Shown: positions 14,510-20,984 of the stretch, in pieces
Layout of the letters: every line of letters starts with the position of its first letter
Numbering within the stretch: position 1 is the first letter of the stretch
DNA from: Acidobacteriota bacterium
Lineage (GTDB): Bacteria > Acidobacteriota > Terriglobia > Versatilivoradales > Versatilivoraceae
DNA: 36,891 nucleotides
Assembly (NCBI GenBank): GCA_028875575.1
Contig: JAPPDF010000041.1
Span: 1 to 36,891 of the forward strand
Direction of reading: 5' to 3'
Made by a program: the position numbers and the translations under genes
Notes under the pieces: generated by a model
Told to the model about the DNA's origin: nothing
Database searches by the model: none
The model's input: only the letters and a program-made list of their open reading frames with translations

Positions 14510-16501
14510 ATGAAAGGAAATCGCTCTCCATTTCTGATTTTCCTGATCTTGCTCCATGCCGCCGTTCCGGCTTTCGTTGCCCAGGGGGGCGCTGAACCGT
14601 TGTCTTGTTCGGATCGCTCCATATCCGCAAGCGCTGTACGCACACCGGAGGACGTTCGGGCGTTCGTTCAATGCGCCTACGAGTTCGTTCAGGAAGTGGG
14701 GTTTGAGCAAGCCCGCAGGGCCTTTCATGAGGACGAGCATTGGAGAAGCGGCCCGATCTATGTCGTCGTCGACGAAGTGACCCCCATAAGCCATCAGGCT
14801 ACAACCTTCGTCTACCCCCCCGATCCATCGAGGGAAGGGACTCCGTGGGGGCTCCTGATCGATGGCTTCGGCAATGACTGGTTCAAGGAACAGCATCGTA
14901 TCGTGAGCGACTTCGGCGAGGGCTGGATGTATTACTCCTTCACCAACCCGGAGACGGGCCGGGATGAACCGAAGTTTGCCTACTTCAAGAGCCTCGTCTG
15001 GGAGGGGACCCCGGCTGCGATCGGTGCCGGTGTCTACCCCCGCGACATCCCGGCCGCGTGCCGGAGGGATGAAGTCAACGCCAGGAGTCTTGAGGCCGAT
15101 CCTTCTCCTGAGAAACTTCAGGAGTTTGTCCGTTGTGCCGCGCTCGATCTGGAATCGCAGGGGTACTTTGGCACTGTCGCCCTGTCAACCGATCCGCGCT
15201 GGAGGAGCAACTCGATTTACGTATTCGGTTTGGACAACTATGGCAATACATTGTTCACCGGCCACCCCTACAGCCAGGGGAACGGCCTCAGCGAATCCGA
15301 GTTGGATGCCGATTTAAACGCAGCCCTTCAGGGCCGGGACGTGGTTAGCGTTGCGGACACGTTCGGGGAAAGCTTTCTCTACTACTGGGCGCACAGTCCG
15401 GCCACCGGATTGCCGCAGCGCAAGAGGGCTTTCGTCAAGAGGGTCGTGATCCACAGTCTGCCGGTGCTGGTTGGCGCCGGATTCTACATGGATTGCCCGC
15501 CTGCCGGATGCGGCACTGGCTCAGGGACCCCAGAGGGCGCGACCGCGGCGGCCTGCGAAGCGAGCCGGGAAATGCTGGCTGAATCACCGGCCATGCGCGT
15601 CAATTACGGTTTCTATACCGATTTCAATCCGATAAGTTACTCGGTCGCGTTGGCGGTCCACCAACCGATGGGCTATGAGCCGGACCTGGTCGCTGCCCTC
15701 GAGACGTTTTCTAAGGGAAAGCTGAGCTTCGACACGTTGGGGATCGGCAATCCCTTCTCCGGGATCTGGCTCAAAGCAGCGCAAGAACGTTACGACATGG
15801 TGGGTGGCGGCATCACCGCGTTGCCTGAACGCACGCGGGATGCAAACTGGCGCCAAGTGATTCGCTTCGGCGTGGCCCATATCAGCTTCCGCCAATCGCT
15901 GTTGGTGCGCTCCGAGAGTGCCATCAACCGGCATGCCGATCTGACGTCAGAACATAGCGTGGGCGTGCTGCGGGGCACTACGGGCGAGAAACGGCTATTG
16001 GAGCTGACCGGCATCATCGATGCCGAGGGCGTCCTCCGCGGCGGGACGCAAGTGCAGCTGGCCGGCGGCGATGTCTTGATCGCCGGAGAGCCCGACAGCG
16101 GGGCGGTTCTGCGCATAGCCGCCGGCACAGGTTCTGTCGCCATTGCTACCCGTGTCCGCCTGGCACCGGCCGGGGATAACCACCCCGAAGTGCTCTATTT
16201 CAACAGCGACAGCGAGCAGCTCAGTGCGTTGCTGGAGGGTGTCGTGGATGCCGTCGCACGGGGGGAGCTGGGCAACCGGGTAACTGCACGCGACACACCG
16301 GCCCTGCGCGTGACCGCCATCGACACGGAGGGCAGCGAATGGGGGGCCTTCAGCTATCCCTACACGCCCGCCGGCAATGCACTGCGGAGGGCCATGAATT
16401 CAGCCATCACTTGCCTGACCGCGAACGGGACCATTGGGTTTTCACAATGGCTCGAAAGCGGGGGCACGATCTTCTCCGAGCGCGCCAAGGAATGGCGCTG
16501 A
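14510..16501 (+). CDS. Secreted Cache-Cache-solute-binding (SBP_bac_3-like) fusion protein
   Basis: A 663-residue exported protein. A signal peptide (about 1-25) precedes two Cache-like units (about 40-330), about 70% identical by eye in the first unit to the gene at 295-1257, with the same four Cys in the arrangement LSC/VQC and AAC/VRC. After a Gly/Ser/Thr-rich linker with Cys (PPAGCGTGSG), residues about 360-600 read as a family 3 periplasmic amino-acid-binding domain (RVNYGFYTDFNPISY, GYEPDLVAAL, YDMVGGGITALPERT). Thus a ligand-sensing Cache pair is joined to an ABC-type binding fold, with no membrane anchor or signalling domain. The ATG at 14510 has AAGGATGGA upstream. No transporter permease or ATPase gene lies nearby, so the partner is unknown; a soluble receptor or scavenging role is possible. 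Confidence 0.82.
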   Translation: MKGNRSPFLIFLILLHAAVPAFVAQGGAEPLSCSDRSISASAVRTPEDVRAFVQCAYEFVQEVGFEQARRAFHEDEHWRSGPIYVVVDEVTPISHQATTFVYPPDPSREGTPWGLLIDGFGNDWFKEQHRIVSDFGEGWMYYSFTNPETGRDEPKFAYFKSLVWEGTPAAIGAGVYPRDIPAACRRDEVNARSLEADPSPEKLQEFVRCAALDLESQGYFGTVALSTDPRWRSNSIYVFGLDNYGNTLFTGHPYSQGNGLSESELDADLNAALQGRDVVSVADTFGESFLYYWAHSPATGLPQRKRAFVKRVVIHSLPVLVGAGFYMDCPPAGCGTGSGTPEGATAAACEASREMLAESPAMRVNYGFYTDFNPISYSVALAVHQPMGYEPDLVAALETFSKGKLSFDTLGIGNPFSGIWLKAAQERYDMVGGGITALPERTRDANWRQVIRFGVAHISFRQSLLVRSESAINRHADLTSEHSVGVLRGTTGEKRLLELTGIIDAEGVLRGGTQVQLAGGDVLIAGEPDSGAVLRIAAGTGSVAIATRVRLAPAGDNHPEVLYFNSDSEQLSALLEGVVDAVARGELGNRVTARDTPALRVTAIDTEGSEWGAFSYPYTPAGNALRRAMNSAITCLTANGTIGFSQWLESGGTIFSERAKEWR

Positions 16502-16550
16502 ACAAGCTGCAAAATTCAGACAAGCCTTTTCGGTTTCCCGCCAGATCTTG

Positions 16551-16573
16551 AAGGATCCAGTGGATTCCTTTTC
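16551..16573 (+). terminator. Possible terminator of the Cache/SBP gene
   Basis: The arms aaggatcc and ggattcctt pair with a single bulge around a 3-nt loop, followed by a short TTTTC run, 50 nt past the stop. The T-run is short, so this is a weak candidate. Confidence 0.4.
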
Positions 16574-16686
16574 AAAAAGAAGGAAACAGTGAGGGCATTG
16601 CAGCAGACTGACCCGTAGTAACTCTTTTATAAATAGTACTTTACAACTTAGAGATTGCGAGCTGCGCAGCAGCCCCTCGTACCATT

Positions 16687-16711
16687 AGTCCTGTCCATCC
16701 TGTATTTCCAT
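16687..16711 (-). repeat. Right copy of inverted 25-bp repeat flanking the Cache/SBP gene
   Basis: Read on the minus strand it starts ATGGAAATACAGGAT and continues with GGACAGGACT; it matches 14291-14315 at 20 of 25 positions, in the opposite orientation. Confidence 0.65.
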
Positions 16712-16904
16712 GTTCCACATTGGAGTCAACCGGGTTAGCGGGACCGAGTGCCTGCTCCCGAAAGTTCATAGGATCCGTCGTTTAGCTCTCGAGTGATCCG
16801 CGCGGCAGGTCGGGAGCACTGCCAATCACTGGTCGCTTGAACCGCCTGACCCCGACGGCATCGATCTCGTCCAAGCGATCCCCGTATTGCCCCGCCCGAA
16901 GCTC

Positions 16905-18176
16905 TCAGGCCACCCAGATGTCCCGGCTGACGATCGACTCCGGTGTCAGGACCTCATGGCCGGTTTCCGTCACCAGCACCACGTCCTCCAGTCCGTACTT
17001 GTTGCTCACCTCCCAGAGGGGATACCCGCCCCGGTGGTAGAAGAATGGCTCAACGCACAGCACCATGCCGGGTTCGATCCGGGTTCGGCTGCCGATGGAA
17101 ATCCCCGGCATTTCGTGGATGTCCAGTCCCAGGCTGTGCCCGATGCTGGACCAGCCCATGGCCTGGCACCAGTCCACGAAGTCGGGATGGCCCGCGTCTC
17201 GAATGACCTGTTGGGAAGCTTCATAGACCTCCCCCAGGCTCGCGCCCGGCTTGACTGCCTCAATGGCCGCCTCCTCGCTGGCCCTGGCGATCTCGAAGCC
17301 GTGCCGTTGATCGGCGGTCGGTTCTCCCAGGCAGGCAAACCTCTTGAAATCAGCGAAGTAGCCGTCATAGGTGCAGCCGCCGTCAAACTGGAGCAAGCTT
17401 CCCGGACCGAGGACCATCTCCCGCCGAGGCGTGGAATCGGCCCACAGGGCCCTGTCGGGCCCCGCGTAGAGAGCCAGAAAGTGGATCTGGCTGCCACCCT
17501 CGGCGTGCATCCGGGCCGACATGACGTTGGCGATGTCCCGTTCGGTCTTACCCTTGCTCATGGCCTCGAAACCGGCCTTCACCCCCAAACAGGAGATGCG
17601 GCACGCCTCCCGCAACCGCCGCACCTCTTCCGGGGACTTGATACGGCGCACGGCCCACATGATTTCCCCGCAATCCACCCAGTCAACCGCTGGCAAGGCT
17701 GCCCGAATGCCATCGAAGCATTCCACCGATAGTCCCATGCGGAAGTGGGCGCTCAGCTCGGTGGCCACGCGGGCCCGTCTCAGGCCCAGCTTCCCCAACC
17801 AGGATGCCGTGGCTCGCACCAGGCTCTCGCCGACGCTGCCGGTATAAAATCCCACCGGAAAGTCCCATCGGACCACGGTCTTCACCCAGGCGGCCTCGGC
17901 CTGAATCTGGCATCCTTCGGGGCAGAAAACGGCTGGAGGAAGGTCCGCCCTTCTCGGGATGAAGGCCGTGTAGAAGTAGGCGGGCACGATCCAGCCTACT
18001 TCATAGAATCCAGTGGCGTAGCGCACGTTGGTCTGCTGCGTCAGCAGCAGTCCGTCGACGCCCGACCGCTCCATCTCCTCCCGGAGCCGTTCCAGGCGTC
18101 GCTCAAACTCCTGCCGGCTGCAGTCGGCAAAAAATCCGCTCCGCTTCTGGCGGGTGACCTTCAGGCTGTCGGGCAT
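16905..18176 (-). CDS. M24 family metallopeptidase (Xaa-Pro peptidase-like)
   Basis: A 423-residue cytosolic pita-bread-fold enzyme. The N-terminal creatinase-like domain (about 20-170) includes LTQQTNVRYATGF. The C-terminal catalytic domain has all five metal ligands: D265 (FDGG), D276 (YFADFKR), H347 (GHSLGLDIHE), E376 (CVEPFF) and E397 (YGLEDVVLVT). The family includes Xaa-Pro dipeptidases, creatinases and DddP-type DMSP lyases; sequence alone does not separate them here. The ATG at 18176 has GGGAG about 6 nt upstream. It is the last gene of a minus-strand unit, 64 nt behind the decarboxylase alpha gene, so it may process a substrate or product of that enzyme. Confidence 0.92.
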   Translation of the reverse strand: MPDSLKVTRQKRSGFFADCSRQEFERRLERLREEMERSGVDGLLLTQQTNVRYATGFYEVGWIVPAYFYTAFIPRRADLPPAVFCPEGCQIQAEAAWVKTVVRWDFPVGFYTGSVGESLVRATASWLGKLGLRRARVATELSAHFRMGLSVECFDGIRAALPAVDWVDCGEIMWAVRRIKSPEEVRRLREACRISCLGVKAGFEAMSKGKTERDIANVMSARMHAEGGSQIHFLALYAGPDRALWADSTPRREMVLGPGSLLQFDGGCTYDGYFADFKRFACLGEPTADQRHGFEIARASEEAAIEAVKPGASLGEVYEASQQVIRDAGHPDFVDWCQAMGWSSIGHSLGLDIHEMPGISIGSRTRIEPGMVLCVEPFFYHRGGYPLWEVSNKYGLEDVVLVTETGHEVLTPESIVSRDIWVA

Positions 18177-18240
18177 GGATTCTCCCGGGAGGCAGGATGC
18201 AAGGGAGGCCGCTGGAAGGGTTGGACCGCCCGAGGCGGTC

Positions 18241-18780
18241 TCAATCTGAATTCATGTCCCGGGTTACCAGCAGGGCGACCGGAGTCGACAGACGATGCGC
18301 CTTTTCGACCCAGGCTTTGACCTTGGGAACGTCCTGCTCCTCGTGGAGATAGTCGAAAGGCAATCCCCAGGCCTGCAATGTGGGTTCGGTGAGCAGCGCC
18401 GCCGAATCCACGTCGGGACGGCTCAACAGATGCGGGTCGAGCTTGCCGGGTCGCGGCCCGACGCGTTCCAGCTTGGCATAACCCCGGAAGGTGATCAGGC
18501 AGAGGAGCGGGATCCTCATCCGCAGAACCGTGCCGCGAAAGCTGTCTCCGCTCTCCAGCAAGCCGGTGTTCTGAATCAGGACGGCCGGGACCCGGCCTCC
18601 CATCCAAAGCCCGGCTGCCATGGCGAAAGCCTCCCCTTCGCGGGTGACCAGGCGGATGACCGGCTCCCCGCCATCCTTCAGCAGGGAGAACAGGGCCGCC
18701 GAGCTGTTGTCGGGCAGCCCCACCAGGTCGGTGACTCCTGCCCTGCGAAGCGCCTCGACAATGGACCGGGCCTTGGCCAT
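18241..18780 (-). CDS. Sulfopyruvate/phosphonopyruvate decarboxylase-type TPP enzyme, alpha half
   Basis: A 179-residue chain matching the N-terminal pyrimidine-binding half of a TPP decarboxylase (ComD or N-terminal phosphonopyruvate decarboxylase type). The activating Glu is in LVTREGEAFAMAAG (E48 or E50), followed by AVLIQNTGLLESGDSFRG, the family's MQNSGLGN equivalent, and PLLCLITFRGY. It needs a beta chain, most likely the one at 9950-10543, about 7.7 kb away on the same strand. The ATG at 18780 is four bases after the stop of the PQQ propeller gene, so the two are likely translated together. Usually comD and comE are adjacent or fused, so the separation is odd. The substrate (sulfopyruvate, phosphonopyruvate or other) is not resolved. 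Confidence 0.87.
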   Translation of the reverse strand: MAKARSIVEALRRAGVTDLVGLPDNSSAALFSLLKDGGEPVIRLVTREGEAFAMAAGLWMGGRVPAVLIQNTGLLESGDSFRGTVLRMRIPLLCLITFRGYAKLERVGPRPGKLDPHLLSRPDVDSAALLTEPTLQAWGLPFDYLHEEQDVPKVKAWVEKAHRLSTPVALLVTRDMNSD

Positions 18781-18784
18781 GACG

Positions 18785-20119
18785 CTATCTCAAAGCCAGG
18801 TCGAAGCAGGCCATTTCCTGGGAATTTCGTACCAGCAGCAGTCCTTCGGAGATGGCAGGGTGATTCCAGGTCCTGCCACGAATCGCGGAGAAGCGGGCCA
18901 GCTCCTGCTGCCGCTCGGGATCGGCCTTGACCAGCACCAGCTCGCCCGACTCGGTCAGAACGACAAGGTGGTCCCCGGCCAACAGAAGCTGTCCATGCCC
19001 GTACCGGCCACCCTTCCACCTGAGCTCGCCGGTCTCGGCCCGGATACAGGCCAGGATTCCTTCGTCCAGCCCGTAGATGAATCCGTCCTTCAGCACCGAG
19101 CAGGTGAACTTGTTCTTCATGCGGCGATTCTGCCACAGCGCGCTGGCCTCAAAACTTCCGGAAGTCCTTTTCACCTGCACCAGCGCCGCGCCGTGGCCGT
19201 AGCCCGCCGAGATAAAGACCCGACCCTGCCCCAACACAATCGGTTGGGCGACGTTGACGTCATAGTCGGTGATCCAGGGGAATTCCCAGAGGAGAGACCC
19301 ATCCTCGCCCGAGAGGCCCATCATCCGCCTGGCGCTCACGATCAGAAGCTGGGGTTGTCCGGCAAGGGTCACCCACATGGGAGAGGTGTAGGCCTGCTTG
19401 TCACTCAGCGATTTCCACAACGCATTCCCCGTCTCTTTGTGGTAGGCAGCCACCGATCTGCCACGGGAGCCTCCCGGCAGGACAATCACCTTCTCACCCA
19501 CGATCAGGGGCGAAGCGGACATGCCCCAGGTCAGGTTTTTGGCCCGACTGTCCCGCAGAATGTTCCGAGACCAGATCAAACGCCCCTCGGAGGCATCCAG
19601 GCAGTGCAGCTCTCCGGTGGCGCCCAGGGCGTAGATACGGCCTTCGTGCCAGGTGGGAGTGGCCCGAGGCCCGTCCCCGCCCAGGGACTCGTCGAAGAAG
19701 GCCTCCCAGGAATGGGTCCAGATCTCATCTCCCGTCCGTATATCGTAAGCCGCCACCACTTCCCGGGAGTCGCGCTGCTCGATGGTGAAGGCCCGCCCCT
19801 CAGCCAGCGCCAGGGAGGCGTATCCGCCGCCGACGGTCCGACGCCAGAGGGGCTTCAATCCCTGCTCGGGCCAACGGGTGAGGATGGGGGCTCCCCGATA
19901 GTGGCCGTCGCGCCTCGGCCCTCTGAAATCGGTCCATTCCTCGGCACTTGATGGGGCCGCCGATGCGGTGCCCGCAACCCCGGCAATGGCGGGAGGCAAC
20001 GCGGCCCCGGATGGCCTGCTCCCACTGCCTCTCCAAAACGGGAGTACAGCCATGGAAGCCAGCACCCCGCACACCAGACCCCGCATCAGGCTCGAACGCA
20101 TCCAGGCTCTCAGGATCAT
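18785..20119 (-). CDS. Exported PQQ-type beta-propeller protein, paralog 1
   Basis: A 444-residue exported protein. The N-terminal hydrophobic segment (about 13-28) and Ala-rich linker precede a WTDFRGPRRDGHY motif. Repeated propeller blades follow, with G-(I/R)-W and TG-(E/L/N)-W motifs: YDIRTGDEIWTHSW, CLDASEGRLIWSRN, AYHKETGNALWKSL, LSGEDGSLLWEFPW, CIRAETGELRWKGG. These are PQQ-like repeats of the BamB-type structural family; residues for PQQ or metal chemistry are not evident, so a scaffold or binding role is as likely as catalysis. The ATG at 20119 is set by AGGAGG only 4 nt upstream; the frame is open to 20296. It heads a three-gene unit with the decarboxylase alpha and M24 genes. A paralog lies at 26078-27445. 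Confidence 0.88.
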   Translation of the reverse strand: MILRAWMRSSLMRGLVCGVLASMAVLPFWRGSGSRPSGAALPPAIAGVAGTASAAPSSAEEWTDFRGPRRDGHYRGAPILTRWPEQGLKPLWRRTVGGGYASLALAEGRAFTIEQRDSREVVAAYDIRTGDEIWTHSWEAFFDESLGGDGPRATPTWHEGRIYALGATGELHCLDASEGRLIWSRNILRDSRAKNLTWGMSASPLIVGEKVIVLPGGSRGRSVAAYHKETGNALWKSLSDKQAYTSPMWVTLAGQPQLLIVSARRMMGLSGEDGSLLWEFPWITDYDVNVAQPIVLGQGRVFISAGYGHGAALVQVKRTSGSFEASALWQNRRMKNKFTCSVLKDGFIYGLDEGILACIRAETGELRWKGGRYGHGQLLLAGDHLVVLTESGELVLVKADPERQQELARFSAIRGRTWNHPAISEGLLLVRNSQEMACFDLALR

Positions 20120-20378
20120 GTCGCCTCCTCGACTCATTTCCGCCGGCCCAGGCTGCCCTGAAGATACCCCATAGAATCCGTCAGGCCAACCGGAAAACAG
20201 CGGGGAAACCCCGGAAAACGGGATGCGGTTCGGCGAGCCCGATCCCGCCTCACCACGACGGGGAGGCACATTCGAAGTGAGAGAGCCGACCGCCAAGAGA
20301 GACGAACCACGAATGGAAACGAAGACCGATGGATCTCCTTTCGTGCGCCGGCGTCATGGGATGATGGCCCCCGGCAGC

Positions 20379-20395
20379 GCGGGCGTGCCGCCCGC
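20379..20395. repeat. GC hairpin repeat (AGGTPALP/SAGVPPA type), copy 1
   Basis: gcgggc at 20379-20384 pairs with gcccgc at 20390-20395 around a 5-nt loop. It is related to 20554-20566. Confidence 0.5.
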
Positions 20396-20553
20396 AAAAT
20401 TCCTGGCACAGCCTCTCCCATTTCCTCCACCGGGATCGACCGGCAACAGCGCCATGGCTCTGCTTCGGCTGGGCCGATGCGGTTCCCGCCGACAGAGTGG
20501 CTGGCTGCGGCATCGCGGGGAATCTGAGCGCCAACCGGCAGGAGAGGATGCGT

Positions 20554-20566
20554 GCGGGACGCCCGC
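20554..20566. repeat. GC hairpin repeat (AGGTPALP/SAGVPPA type), copy 2
   Basis: gcggg at 20554-20558 pairs with cccgc at 20562-20566 around a 3-nt loop, followed by gacgg. It resembles 20379-20395. Confidence 0.45.
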
Positions 20567-20602
20567 GACGGAGCCGATCCATCGAGAAGGACCATTCATT
20601 CA

Positions 20603-20811
20603 ACATCGATGCACAGGATCATCAAGCCGGGAGGTTGCTGAACGAGAGGCTGACTCCTGCGATGATCGCGTGCGGATTTCAGGTGGAACGCCTCATGCGT
20701 TTCGGCGAACCGAACCTCGAATTCAAACGTTTTGTCCCAAGCAACACGGATGCCCAGGACTACAAGCCGGCCGTTTCCAGAATGAATCCCGTGCATCCTG
20801 TGCATCGATGT
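20603..20811. repeat. Inverted-repeat-bounded 209-bp element
   Basis: ACATCGATGCACAGGAT at 20603-20619 is matched perfectly in inverted orientation at 20795-20811, bounding about 175 bp with no gene. The ACAGGAT core links it to the repeats at 14291 and 16687. It may be a small non-autonomous element or a degenerate intergenic repeat; no target duplication is obvious. Confidence 0.55.
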
Positions 20812-20984
20812 GAGTCAAGTTTCTGCCAGTGCTCGAATTTGAACCGGTTTCCAGCCACCAGGCGCAGGCGGTTGTTTCAGCTCACCGTCTCGGCGATCAC
20901 AAGCCCGGCAAAAAGCGGCTTCAGTCGGTAACGGTTGTAATAAACTGGCCGGACCCCGTGCGGATCGAAAAGAAAGGCCCGATC

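Larger units (their letters stand above)
16502..16904. other. AT-richer spacer between convergent genes
   Basis: No gene is supported. It holds the hairpin at 16551-16570, a TTTTATAAATAGTAC tract near 16624-16640, and the second inverted repeat copy at 16687-16711. It separates the plus-strand Cache/SBP gene from the stop of the minus-strand M24 gene. Confidence 0.45.
20120..20984. other. 865-bp divergent spacer rich in degenerate repeats
   Basis: No credible gene. It holds two GC hairpins of the GCGGG-CCCGC type (20379-20395 and 20554-20566), a CCACGAATGG-like stretch near 20306, and a 17-bp perfect inverted pair (20603-20619 with 20795-20811). An open frame across 20223-20813 reads SAGVPPA and, on the other strand, AGGTPALP, the usual spurious translation of such repeats. 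Promoters for the PQQ unit (minus) and PHP lipoprotein (plus) must lie at its two ends. Confidence 0.6.

Noticed and set aside
14287-14643. Minus-strand frame across the Cache/SBP start
   Set aside because: It overlaps a well-supported signal peptide and has no domain.
18620-19951. 443-codon open frame antisense to the PQQ propeller
   Set aside because: Low-complexity Pro/Gly/Gln translation; the opposite strand has clear propeller blades.
20223-20813. 196-codon open frame in the repeat-rich spacer
   Set aside because: The translation is the SAGVPPA-type product of GC repeats, without gene-like structure.
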